Shown piece by piece: positions 24,933 to 32,782 of a stretch of 35,275 bases of DNA. Below the pieces are notes generated by a model, which was not told the DNA's origin, did no database searches, and was given only the letters and a program-made list of their open reading frames with translations. Position 1 is the stretch's first letter; the number at the start of each line of letters is the position of its first letter. The stretch is from positions 1 to 35,275 of the forward strand of contig JAQGMR010000075.1 in the NCBI GenBank assembly GCA_028292265.1. The letters are read 5' to 3'. The translations under genes were made by a program, and so were the position numbers. Origin of the DNA: Herminiimonas sp. (lineage in GTDB: Bacteria > Pseudomonadota > Gammaproteobacteria > Burkholderiales > Burkholderiaceae_D).

Positions 24933-25961
24933 ATGGCTGCTTCGAAAGGCGATCTACTGGAGCACTTCAAGCACCTTCAGAAGTCTGTCGACCGCTCGGG
25001 TGGTGAAGCGATACTCAGCATCGCCAGCTTTTCGGTGCTGATTCGCCGTGGCGGCGAGGACAAGGTGTTGACCCCGCAATTTCTCGCGGTCACGGCCGGC
25101 GTCAGGCAATACACGCAGACGTTCGGCATGAATGCGAGGCAGTTTATCGGCTGGCTGCCCTACTACAACAAGCGTTGGGAAATCGCGTCGAGCAAGCTCG
25201 CGTTCAAGGCTTATGCGCGGGCGCATGACATTCGAACACCAGACTACTCAGTCGATCCGAATGTCGACATGCGGGATGTCATTGTAAAGCGCAGCGTCTC
25301 CTCATTTGGCACCTGGATCCGCGGCCCCTTCAAAAGCAGTGGGGACACTGCACTCGATCTCGCTAACGGTGAATATTTCGAAAGCCTGATACGAGGAAAG
25401 ATCATCAAGGCGTGGTTTTGGAACGCGATACCGGTTTGCCTCGAGCAGGACACCATGCCAACCCTGATTGGTGACGGCATCTCCACTCTCGCAGGGCTGG
25501 TCCTCAGGCGACTGCGAGGCCAGAAGCGGCCCTTGTCAGACCGCTCACGCCAAAGCCGGCTGGAAAAAACTGCAATCGACAAGGTGAGCCAAATGGCTGC
25601 CTACCAGGGCCTCTCTGCCGACACCGTGTTGCCATACCGGCAGCCGCTACTGGCGGACTTCCGCTATGCGAGCGAACTGGCGTTGCCGTCCTATCGGCAG
25701 GTCGTGAATCTACGTGCCCGCATGCCAGCCGAACTCGAGCCGCAACTCACTGCGATCGGCACAGCGCTCTGGGAAGGCATTCCCGCTGGAGCACGCCAGG
25801 ACACCCTGTTTACCGTTGACGCGATTCTCGACGCGGACAACCGCCTGTGGGTACTGGAAATGAATTCGAATCCCTTTGTGCATCCCCTGGTTTATACACT
25901 GGTCATCGATTCCATGTTCCCCGCGGCAGAGCCCATCCCTGTCGTCGCGGTGATGCATTGA
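24933..25961 (+). CDS. ATP-grasp ligase
   Basis: 342 residues. The C-terminal ATP-grasp signature is clear: FTVDAILDADNRLWVLEMN, with D296, E309 and N311 as likely Mg ligands, then SNPFVHP. Before it, VIVKRSVSSFGTWIRG (K119) fits the ATP-binding lysine and glycine-containing loop. PTLIGDGISTLAGLVLRR resembles the GDG-STL segment of cyanophycin and glutathione synthetase-like members. Such enzymes activate a carboxylate as acyl phosphate and join it to an amine, forming an amide or peptide bond. The N-terminal ~100 residues would be the pre-ATP-grasp domain. The start lies 6 bases after the previous stop. The substrate is unknown. The similarity is to ATP-grasp enzymes in general, not to a named graspetide ligase. 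Confidence 0.8.
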   Translation: MAASKGDLLEHFKHLQKSVDRSGGEAILSIASFSVLIRRGGEDKVLTPQFLAVTAGVRQYTQTFGMNARQFIGWLPYYNKRWEIASSKLAFKAYARAHDIRTPDYSVDPNVDMRDVIVKRSVSSFGTWIRGPFKSSGDTALDLANGEYFESLIRGKIIKAWFWNAIPVCLEQDTMPTLIGDGISTLAGLVLRRLRGQKRPLSDRSRQSRLEKTAIDKVSQMAAYQGLSADTVLPYRQPLLADFRYASELALPSYRQVVNLRARMPAELEPQLTAIGTALWEGIPAGARQDTLFTVDAILDADNRLWVLEMNSNPFVHPLVYTLVIDSMFPAAEPIPVVAVMH

Positions 25962-25995
25962 ATTCCTCGGCGACTTTAATTTTCCAAGTAAGAAA

Positions 25996-27153
25996 ATGAC
26001 GCTCTCCGAACCGGACTTCGAATACAGCGAACGCAACCACTACCGCTGGGGCTGGGGTGAATCCGCGGACTGGTTCAACAAGCCCTGCAGCGGTCAACGG
26101 TTCAAGGTGTCATTCGGCCGGCCCAGTCGTGCGCCGAAAAGCTTTCGCGAAGAATGCATTTACGCCGCCGGCAAGATCGCGGCGCAGGCACGTGGGCGCA
26201 TTTTTGTCGGCCTGTCCGGCGGTAGCGACAGCCAGGCGGTGTGCCTCGCGTTGCGGGAATGCGGTGTCGATTTCACTCCCTGCATCGTGATGATGAAAAA
26301 CGGCATGAACCTGCACGATGTAAGCGGAGCGTTCCAGTTCTGCTACCGCTTCAACCTGTCGCCGCGGATCTTCATTCTGGACCTTGAAGAGTTCTATTCC
26401 GGTGCCGCGGTCCAGTACGCGAGGCGATATAGCTTTTCGAATGCTCGCACCATGATTCAGCTCTGGCTGCAGCAGCAGGTCGGTCTGGAGAACACCTTCA
26501 TTATGGGTGGCGGCGATCCGCAGTTCACCCGTTACCGGTCGGCTGAAAAAGAGGTCGGCCCGCTGTCGTGGGAGTTCAAGCCGACTCCAATCCTGCAATA
26601 CCTGGTACAAAACCGGCTTGCTGGAACTACGAAATTTTTCATGTACAGCCCTGAACTGATTGCATCGATCGTAATGCATCCGTTCGTGCGCGCGTTCTCC
26701 GAGTCCCAGGACGCAATCTTCGCTCCCGCTTTTTTGAAGCCGAAGCACCACTGGAAAATCTACAACTACACGATCAAGCCAATGATCTACAAGGAAAACT
26801 GGCCAGAGCTAATTTGCCGACCGAAGTTTACCGGCTTCGAAGTCGCCGAAGCCCGGGCGCATACCAGCGCCCTGGCCGAAGCCGCGGTCGCGGATGCCCG
26901 CGCATTCAATGCCGGCAAAGGCATAAAGATACCGCTGACAGAACTGCAGGCTTACTTCTCCACGCAGAGCATCGCACCCGCGACGGTTTGGTACAGCGCG
27001 CCTCCTCTGCCTGCCGCAGAGGGCCCGGCGTCCGCGGTGGTTGATGATTCGGGCGGCTCGTACTTGGCCGGCGGAGTCAGCGGTGGCGCCAGAGTCGACA
27101 TTGGCGAGGGCGTAGCGGCCGCCTTCATCCACGCCACCACACTGTCGAATTAA
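25996..27153 (+). CDS. PP-loop ATP pyrophosphatase (adenine nucleotide alpha-hydrolase fold)
   Basis: 385 residues. The PP-loop SGGSDS is at 74-79, preceded by a beta strand (GRIFVGL), as in N-type ATP pyrophosphatases. NTFIMGGGDPQF around residue 170 is a second conserved-looking nucleotide-site motif. The family adenylates a substrate and releases pyrophosphate (examples: QueC, NAD synthetase, ThiI, AsnB C-domain). It is not the same type as the operon's AsnB-like enzyme: there is no glutaminase domain and the loop sequence differs. The last ~45 residues form a Gly/Ala/Asp-rich, probably disordered tail (GGSYLAGGVSGGARVDIGEG) that the enzyme fold does not explain. The gap from the previous gene is 34 bp. 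Confidence 0.8.
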   Translation: MTLSEPDFEYSERNHYRWGWGESADWFNKPCSGQRFKVSFGRPSRAPKSFREECIYAAGKIAAQARGRIFVGLSGGSDSQAVCLALRECGVDFTPCIVMMKNGMNLHDVSGAFQFCYRFNLSPRIFILDLEEFYSGAAVQYARRYSFSNARTMIQLWLQQQVGLENTFIMGGGDPQFTRYRSAEKEVGPLSWEFKPTPILQYLVQNRLAGTTKFFMYSPELIASIVMHPFVRAFSESQDAIFAPAFLKPKHHWKIYNYTIKPMIYKENWPELICRPKFTGFEVAEARAHTSALAEAAVADARAFNAGKGIKIPLTELQAYFSTQSIAPATVWYSAPPLPAAEGPASAVVDDSGGSYLAGGVSGGARVDIGEGVAAAFIHATTLSN

Positions 27154-27183
27154 ACCCATCCTTCTTGCAGCCCTGGGAACCAC

Positions 27184-27999
27184 ATGAAACCTGAAGACAT
27201 TAAAACCGCTCTGGATGCGCAAGGCTATGTCGGTCCCCTGCCGGCTCTGGATGAATCGGACAATGGGCGCTATCTCCAGTGCCTGATGGATGCCGAGGCC
27301 GAACACAATCTGATGCAAAGCGACTACCGCTGCAAGACCAATGTGCTGTTCCCCTGGATGGATGAGCTGACGCGCAATGCGCAAATCGGCGATGCGGTGG
27401 AAGCAGTACTCGGCCCCGACTTCCATTGCTGGGACACGCTGTTCTGGATCAAATATCCTGAAACGGAAAAGCGGGTGAGCTGGCACCAGGACGCGACCTA
27501 TTGGAACTTCGCGCCGAAGCACCTGGCGGTCACGGTTTGGCTATGCTTCAGCGGCGCCACGGAGGAGATGGGCTGTATCCGGTATGTCAACGGCTCGCAT
27601 CGAAATGGCCAGCACCGCCATGACGATATCCGGACTCGCGACAACCTGCTGATGCGGGGGCAGACAATCGCCCATGGCAATCCGCTCCGCAACAGCGTGC
27701 CGGTCGAGGTGCCTCCGGGACATTTCCTGATGCACCACCCGCATATGATCCACGGTTCGCAGGCCAACCGCAGCAAGCGGACCAGAATTGCGTGCGGCAT
27801 GATTTTCGTCTCAACGCAGGCAAAACCCATTGCGATCCATGCCCCAGAATCCACCGTCATGATCCGTGGCACAGACCGCTACGGCCATATGCTGCATGAC
27901 CCGCGGCCCACTGGGGACTTCGAAACCGATCGCCGTGCCTGGCGACTGGCATACGACCGGCAACATGAAAACTATTACAAGATGCAGGTGGAGGCCTGA
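27184..27999 (+). CDS. Phytanoyl-CoA dioxygenase (PhyH) family Fe(II)/2-oxoglutarate oxygenase
   Basis: 271 residues, the usual size for the family. The iron-binding facial triad is visible as H101 and D103 in SWHQDATYWN and H190 in HMIHGSQANRSKRTR. The Arg residues about 9-11 positions after H190 would bind the 2-oxoglutarate carboxylate. The acidic HxD residue is intact, so the enzyme is expected to hydroxylate or otherwise oxidise, not halogenate (halogenases replace it with Gly or Ala). It would act on the pathway substrate or product, perhaps an amino-acid or peptide side chain. It ends in TGATG, sharing one base with the next start codon, so the two are translationally coupled. Confidence 0.88.
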   Translation: MKPEDIKTALDAQGYVGPLPALDESDNGRYLQCLMDAEAEHNLMQSDYRCKTNVLFPWMDELTRNAQIGDAVEAVLGPDFHCWDTLFWIKYPETEKRVSWHQDATYWNFAPKHLAVTVWLCFSGATEEMGCIRYVNGSHRNGQHRHDDIRTRDNLLMRGQTIAHGNPLRNSVPVEVPPGHFLMHHPHMIHGSQANRSKRTRIACGMIFVSTQAKPIAIHAPESTVMIRGTDRYGHMLHDPRPTGDFETDRRAWRLAYDRQHENYYKMQVEA

Positions 28000-28628
28000 T
28001 GCGACTTCTTGGTCTGACACTTGGAGATTGGCGCAGGCACTCGACCGCCAGCAGCGGCCTGCTCGACACTGTCGGTGAGGCCGGCGGCATAGTCCTGTTA
28101 AGCGCACGCACGTGTGGGCTCAAGGGGCTCGTGCCGGGTGGCCGTCATTCGTGGCTGAGCGTTTGCCACAATGGCCGCTGGAGCACAGTTGAAATCTCAG
28201 ACGCCGAGACCCTCTCCTATCAGCATGCCGTTGCAGGCGGCCCTGCACGCTGGAGGCACTTCGGCGCGCCTGGAACGCCGAGTCGATGCCCCGCGCCCTT
28301 CATTAGCGACCGAACACCGGATGGCCTCTGGTTCGGACAGATTCCGCGACTGGAGTGGCATTGCGCAGATCCGCAACGGGGCACAGCGTTCTACCAGCAT
28401 CTGGACGCGCTTTGCAAGACGTATCGGTTCAGGAACGTGTTCAGTCTCGCGGACAACAATTGTTCGAAGTTCGTCAGCTACCTGCTATGGCAAGCCGGCG
28501 TTGTCGACCGCGTCACCGCACAACCGGGCAAGTCCGCACTTCTTGGATTTCGCCAGGCGCCGTACTGGGAATCTCTCTATCCGGCGCAATCCGGATCGAC
28601 TTCCTGTGCGGTCGGCGCTACCCTGTAA
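27999..28628 (+). CDS. Cys/His papain-like fold protein (LRAT/NlpC-P60-like, possibly DUF3750-related)
   Basis: 209 residues. Two family-like blocks are visible: PGGRHSWLSV (H50) followed by a strand WSTVEI, and ADNNCSKFVSYLLWQAG (C155). The order His first, then an N-C-x-x-F-V helix, is that of circularly permuted papain-like enzymes such as LRAT/H-rev107 proteins (NCEHFV) and DUF3750-type proteins. A cysteine peptidase, amidase or acyltransferase role is likely, for example cleavage of a leader or transfer of an acyl group. No signal peptide is seen, so a cell-wall role is unlikely. The start overlaps the PhyH stop by one base. Family placement is by motif only. Confidence 0.68.
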   Translation: MRLLGLTLGDWRRHSTASSGLLDTVGEAGGIVLLSARTCGLKGLVPGGRHSWLSVCHNGRWSTVEISDAETLSYQHAVAGGPARWRHFGAPGTPSRCPAPFISDRTPDGLWFGQIPRLEWHCADPQRGTAFYQHLDALCKTYRFRNVFSLADNNCSKFVSYLLWQAGVVDRVTAQPGKSALLGFRQAPYWESLYPAQSGSTSCAVGATL

Positions 28629-28637
28629 AAGGACTTT

Positions 28638-29216
28638 ATGACATCTACGACAATGGTCGACTCCCTACCCCAAGACGTGCTCTTCGAAATGGCGGTGAAA
28701 TCGCTGCGCCGGGGTGAATCGGCCGCCGCGGTAGCGAGCCTCGAAATAGCCGCATCGCGCAGCGACGCCAGTAGCCGGGCATGCTATCTGCTGGGCGCGC
28801 AGTATGCGCAGATGGGACGCTTCGAAGACGCGGCCCACCAGTTCGAACGCGCCGTGAGCCTGAATCCTGCACTCTCGGTTGCCCGCTTCCAGCATGGACT
28901 GCTGGTCTTGACCATGGGCGATGGGCCTGAGTCTGCGAAAATCCTTTCGCCGCTATTAGAGCTTGACGAAACCGATCCGTTCGCGCACTTCGCTGCCGGC
29001 CTGATCCATCTCGTTCACAATGAGTTTGCCAATGCGCTGGCTTGTCTGGAACGCGGTATCACGCTCAACGCCTCCAATCCGCCGCTTAATGCAGACATGC
29101 GTAAACTCATGGAGCGTATCCACGCCACCATCGCGGCAGCCGCAGTTGATCAAGGTGCAACGCGCGACGGTACGCCGCATGTTTTGCTGTCAGCCTATAC
29201 CGGTAACGGGCCGTAA
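28638..29216 (+). CDS. Tetratricopeptide-repeat protein
   Basis: 192 residues, mostly TPR helices: EMAVKSLRRGESAAAVASLEIAA, CYLLGAQYAQMGRFEDAAHQFERAVSLNP, ARFQHGLLVLTMGD, and FAAGLIHLVHNEFANALACLERGITLNASNP. The A-G-x-Y-A/F-A-P pattern fits about four repeats across residues 10-155. TPR proteins are scaffolds that bind peptides or partner proteins, so this one could hold the substrate peptide or bring the enzymes together. AAAGGAC lies just before the ATG, 9 bases after the preceding stop. The last ~25 residues are low-complexity. No signal peptide is seen. Confidence 0.87.
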   Translation: MTSTTMVDSLPQDVLFEMAVKSLRRGESAAAVASLEIAASRSDASSRACYLLGAQYAQMGRFEDAAHQFERAVSLNPALSVARFQHGLLVLTMGDGPESAKILSPLLELDETDPFAHFAAGLIHLVHNEFANALACLERGITLNASNPPLNADMRKLMERIHATIAAAAVDQGATRDGTPHVLLSAYTGNGP

Positions 29217-29242
29217 CTGGTCGACTTGCAAGCAAACCTTCC

Positions 29243-29632
29243 ATGACGTCGTCAACACTGTCGGTCGGGCATTTGGTCTCAGTGATTCAGGACCGGCTTG
29301 CTGCGCGCGCGTCGACAAGTTCGGCGGCACCGACACGTACGCGAGCAAGCCGCCCAGCTAAAGCGCCTGCCGAGCTCGATCTGGAATCGCTGATTGGCCT
29401 GCGGATCAGGAGTATTGCTTCGGACGATCCTTGGCGCGGACGGAAGGCATTCCGGATATTCCTTGAGTCCACGCTCTTGGCGCGTCTGGGGAAGGAGCTA
29501 ATGCACGACCCGAAGTTTTACGAGCTGGTGGAGAACGTGCAGAGCGACATGGAGAAAGATGAAAACATCGACGCATTGGTCAAGGCTGCCATGGCTCATT
29601 TGCTGTCAGACGAAGTTAAGCAGCGAGGTTAA
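29243..29632 (+). CDS. Unrecognised 129-residue protein, last gene of the operon
   Basis: The first ~45 residues are Ser/Thr/Ala/Pro-rich and probably disordered. The remainder looks like a compact helical domain: LDLESLIGLRIRSI, RGRKAFRIFLESTLLARLGKELM, FYELVENVQSDMEKD and ALVKAAMAHLL. I do not recognise the family. It lies 26 bp after the TPR gene in the same orientation, so it probably belongs to the transcript, perhaps as a small binding partner of the TPR protein. The ribosome binding site is weak, so the start could be further inside. No terminator was found before the convergent phosphatase gene. Confidence 0.65.
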   Translation: MTSSTLSVGHLVSVIQDRLAARASTSSAAPTRTRASRPAKAPAELDLESLIGLRIRSIASDDPWRGRKAFRIFLESTLLARLGKELMHDPKFYELVENVQSDMEKDENIDALVKAAMAHLLSDEVKQRG

Positions 29633-29764
29633 GATGCGAGGCCAAGCGTGGTTTGGGTGAGCACACGAGAAATCCCGCTCGGTACAGAGGCGCATCCCGG
29701 TCGCCGCAACGTGCAACCCAGGCCAGACACGACGCAGCACCGGCCTTGCCCAGTTAAACGCGCC

Positions 29765-31090
29765 TTAGGCTTTCAACTCCTTGCTGAATAAACTCTCGCC
29801 GCCCGCGCCGATGTACTCGATACGCGCTTTGCCGGCCACCGGATCAACGTTCCACAACCCAAAATTGAACCCATCGCCGTAGTGAAAGCTGCCGGCTTTT
29901 TCGTACCGGTCGCGCGCAGCAGGAGACACCTGGTAATAGGTGAAGGTCGCAATAGGCCCTGCCATGAATTCCGCCAGCCCGGTTTTGGCATTGGTCCAGT
30001 CGCGCGCCACATGGTAGTCACCGGTCAGGAATATGACGCCGCCAATTTTTTCTGTCTTGATAAATGTGACCAACTCGTCTCTTTCGCGCAGGTACTGACC
30101 CCACGAATCCGGGCCGGCGCCATGGAACGGTATGGAAGTCATGACAAACTTGAACGGTGCCGTGGACGCCTTGATGCCATCCTTGAACCAGTTCTTCTGG
30201 GCGGCTCCCAACATGGTTTTTTCAGGGCCATCGTCGGCCGTTTGCAGGCTACGATAGCGGCGCGTATCGAGCATAAAGAAATCGACACCGCTCCATGTAA
30301 ATTGCCGGTACAGCGCATTACCGTCAACCGACCGGCACGGCCAATACTCGCGATAGGCCTGCAAACCCTCTTCCATGTGCGGATGTCCGGCGTGGCAATT
30401 GTTTTCGACTTCATGGTCGTCCCACACGGCATAGGTCACGTGTTGCGCCATGAAATTCTGCAGGTGCTGGTCGCGGCGGTTAGCCGCGTGCTTGGCGCGG
30501 TAGAGCGACAGGGATGGATTGAATCCCTTCTTCGGATGATCGGCATAAATGGTGTCGCCGAGGTGCAAGAAAAAATCTGGCCGCTTGCCTGCGATGACGT
30601 CGAATAGTTTGAACGGCCGGTAGCTTTCTTCCATATCGGCGCTGAAGGCGAACGTGAAAGGCGCGGGCGTCGCAGGTGCGGTCTTGAAAGTGCCGGACTC
30701 GCCTATGGGCTTGCCGGACTCCACATCAACGATCCGGTAGTTCCAGCCTTTTCCCGGCTCAAGGCCGGTCAGTGAAACGGTTGCGCAATAATCCGCCGAC
30801 TTGATCAGTTCTGCCGTTGGGCCAGCGCCAAAGCGGTCCGGCGCGGCGCTTTCGGCCACTTCCACGCGCACCTTAATGCTCTCTTTGCCGCCGACCCAGA
30901 TCAGCACGGAATTTTGCGTGGCATCGAACGCCGCGGGTGAAAACGCCAGAGATGGCGTGGCGTGCGCGGTACTTCCATTTGACAACGCGAGCGGCGCGAC
31001 CGTCGTGGCTGCTATCTTGCGCAGGAATTGGCGGCGCTCCGGTGCATCTGGATAGCGTGCATCGACATCAAATTCGTCGTTTCTTTTCAT
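29765..31090 (-). CDS. Alkaline phosphatase D (PhoD)-like metallophosphoesterase, Tat-exported
   Basis: 441 residues from the ATG at 31090, which has GGGGA about 6 bases upstream; a longer in-frame reading to 31168 lacks support. The N-terminus carries a twin-arginine signal: ERRQFLRKIAATTVAPLAL at residues 18-36, followed by ALSNGSTAHA with a likely cleavage site. A PhoD_N-type beta domain follows (SVLIWVGG). The catalytic domain has FSADMEESY, FLHLGDTIYAD, WDDHEVENN and FLTGDYHVARDW, which supply the Asp/His/Asn metal ligands of the calcineurin-like PhoD superfamily. Known members are periplasmic phosphomonoesterases or phosphodiesterases using Ca and Fe. No Pho box was recognised upstream. 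The gene converges on the biosynthetic operon. Confidence 0.9.
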   Translation of the reverse strand: MKRNDEFDVDARYPDAPERRQFLRKIAATTVAPLALSNGSTAHATPSLAFSPAAFDATQNSVLIWVGGKESIKVRVEVAESAAPDRFGAGPTAELIKSADYCATVSLTGLEPGKGWNYRIVDVESGKPIGESGTFKTAPATPAPFTFAFSADMEESYRPFKLFDVIAGKRPDFFLHLGDTIYADHPKKGFNPSLSLYRAKHAANRRDQHLQNFMAQHVTYAVWDDHEVENNCHAGHPHMEEGLQAYREYWPCRSVDGNALYRQFTWSGVDFFMLDTRRYRSLQTADDGPEKTMLGAAQKNWFKDGIKASTAPFKFVMTSIPFHGAGPDSWGQYLRERDELVTFIKTEKIGGVIFLTGDYHVARDWTNAKTGLAEFMAGPIATFTYYQVSPAARDRYEKAGSFHYGDGFNFGLWNVDPVAGKARIEYIGAGGESLFSKELKA

Positions 31091-31401
31091 GATTTCCCCG
31101 TTTGAAAGTCGATGATGCGGCGGTCGTTTGACGGAAACGGATCGGCCCGTTAGCGGGGCGCGTTCCATCGACGTGCAGGGAGTTTAGAGTTCGGGGATTA
31201 AAGGAAAAAGAAGTGTTTAGAAATTTCGTGGACTACGAGGAAAATATTTAGAGAGATGTTCGCCCGTGCAGCGACTGCGTTTGCAGTGGACAGGAATTCA
31301 CTGTGGGAGATGCGAGCTGCACCACGCTAACGATCAATGTGTAAGCCAATGTTGGATGAGAGTGCAAGCCAGGCGAAAGGTGTGTGCGCCGGTGGAAAGC
31401 T

Positions 31402-31494
31402 TGCAAGAAGTACGGCATCAGTGATGCAACGTACTACACCTGGAAGGCGAAATTCGGCGGCATGACATTGTCGGACGCCCAAAGACTGAAGGCG
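31402..31494 (+). pseudogene. IS3-family OrfA (helix-turn-helix) fragment
   Basis: The translation CKKYGISDATYYTWKAKFGG, followed by MTLSDAQRLKA, matches the central block of IS3-group OrfA transposases (normally KYGIS-A-T-FY-W--KYGG---S---RLK-LE-EN). Only about 31 codons survive. The upstream and downstream residues do not continue the family, and no OrfB or terminal repeats were found. It is a relic inside an otherwise empty ~350-bp gap (31169-31520). Confidence 0.72.
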
Positions 31495-31520
31495 TCCGGC
31501 CAAGCGCGTACCGCGTGGAA

Positions 31521-32012
31521 TTACTGCAACCGGGGATAGCCCTTCTCGATCCACGACGTAGCGCTCGTCACACTCAGCTTGAAGGAAGCGGCAACGCGCA
31601 CCTGCGCCAACTGCTCTCCTTGCTCGTCATGTGCCGTCAACAGCGCATAGGGATCGTCCTCGTCTGGCACGATGTCCAGCGTTACGTTCACCGATCCAAA
31701 GTCGCCGGTAACACGGAGGCTTTTGTGCAGCATCGCGTGTAGTTGCTGCTCGTGGCGCCGCAGGACTTCGGAGGCGGTCTTCACGAGCGTATAAAAGGCC
31801 GGCGAATCAAGCGGCTTCGGATTCTTCTTGTCGCGACCCATAGTCCACGGACCGACCAGCGCCGGCTCGGCTTCGCCGTCCTTGATCATCTCGACCGCCC
31901 AGCCTTCGTCGTCATCGTTCTTGATCACGCGCGCGGTCCACCCATCGTCGCGCCAGAGGCGTGGTTCCTGGATAAGGGAGGGGGTTTGGTCGTCAGTGTC
32001 GTCTGGATGCAT
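31521..32012 (-). CDS. Conserved hypothetical protein of Burkholderiales type
   Basis: 163 residues from the ATG at 32012; a GTG at 32054 in the same frame is an alternative start, and neither has a clear ribosome binding site. Recognisable blocks are RDDGWTARVIKNDDDEGWAVEMIKDGEAEPALVGPW (as two adjoining segments), GRDKKNPKPLDSPAFYTLVKTASEVLRRHEQQL and LDIVPDEDDPYALLTAHD. From memory, proteins with this layout are common in Burkholderia, Cupriavidus and relatives. The function is unknown. The sequence is soluble and acidic with no signal peptide. The gene helps to assign the taxonomic group but says little about its neighbours. Confidence 0.78.
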   Translation of the reverse strand: MHPDDTDDQTPSLIQEPRLWRDDGWTARVIKNDDDEGWAVEMIKDGEAEPALVGPWTMGRDKKNPKPLDSPAFYTLVKTASEVLRRHEQQLHAMLHKSLRVTGDFGSVNVTLDIVPDEDDPYALLTAHDEQGEQLAQVRVAASFKLSVTSATSWIEKGYPRLQ

Positions 32013-32177
32013 TGTTTGGTTTGCGGTTGAGGCAGATTGGAGTGGACGTTGCACCGGTTTACGCGAGAAGCGTCTCGCTACGGTGAAAGGTCTGTTTTGA
32101 ATAGCACTACTGCGTTCGCGTTGGCAAACGCTGCGGGCTTCTTGATTTCAACCTCGCAAGGCTACGCTGAATACGGG

Positions 32178-32636
32178 TTAAGAGTCATCGCGCTGCGCGA
32201 GATGTTTGGGAATTTTGCATGCGTCTGTTTCAACATCCCAAGCCTGAGCAGCGATGCGCCACATGCCATTCTCGCGGACCAGAACAGTTGCGTTTACCTC
32301 GCGATTGGTGGTTGATTCGTTTTCTTGCAACTCACATGCAGCGAAGGCGACTGCCACATTGCCGAAGACACGCACCTCACATCCCAGAGGCGTGACGTTG
32401 AACGTCCCGAGCTTGCCATCGGCTTGCAATCGCTTCATGCGTTCGATGAAGTGGTCCAAAGTTTGCGCCCTGACTGGACGTGCTGCAGGAAAAAGCGCTG
32501 CGCTTTGCAGGAACGTGCCGGCAAACGCATCCCAGTTCGGATCCTTGTCGGGGCCCCATGAAAGACTCAGCTCCTTGCTCATCAGTTCCTTGATGGCGGA
32601 AACATCAGCATCTTGGCTGTTTGGGGGTGAGTCCAT
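32178..32636 (-). CDS. NTF2-like (SnoaL/DUF4440-type) protein
   Basis: 152 residues; GGAGG 5-6 bases before the ATG at 32636 fixes the start. The pattern fits the NTF2-like cone fold: an N-terminal helix (AIKELMSKELSLSW), WDAFAGTFLQSAALFP, a helix with TLDHFIERMKRL, and the strands GCEVRVFGNVAVAFAACEL, VNATVLVRENGMWRIAAQAWDVE. Members bind small hydrophobic ligands or act as isomerases, dehydratases or hydrolases; many are uncharacterised. No catalytic residues can be assigned. The gene stands alone, with a hairpin-like GCGCC-TTTT-GGCGC sequence near 32690 in its upstream region. Confidence 0.78.
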   Translation of the reverse strand: MDSPPNSQDADVSAIKELMSKELSLSWGPDKDPNWDAFAGTFLQSAALFPAARPVRAQTLDHFIERMKRLQADGKLGTFNVTPLGCEVRVFGNVAVAFAACELQENESTTNREVNATVLVRENGMWRIAAQAWDVETDACKIPKHLAQRDDS

Positions 32637-32782
32637 GGTTGCCTCCGTTCTTGAACCGAAGTTGATTTATTCCGTCCAGCGCTTAGCGCCTTTTGGCGCC
32701 GAGCTTATGCGACTAGTGTGCATCATGGCCGCTCGGGTTCGCCGGTGTCGTACCAGGGATTCGTTGCACGAACGAGCCATCG

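Noticed and set aside
27184..27999. Fe/2OG halogenase identity for the PhyH protein
   Set aside because: The HxD aspartate (D103) is present, whereas halogenases lack it.
31327..31554. A 75-codon minus-strand ORF in the phosphatase-side gap
   Set aside because: It is antisense to the IS3 OrfA remnant and overlaps the next gene; no motif or ribosome binding site.
32682..32705. GCGCC-TTTT-GGCGC hairpin as a terminator of the decayed TA locus
   Set aside because: Short 5-bp core stem and no T-rich tract follows on either strand.
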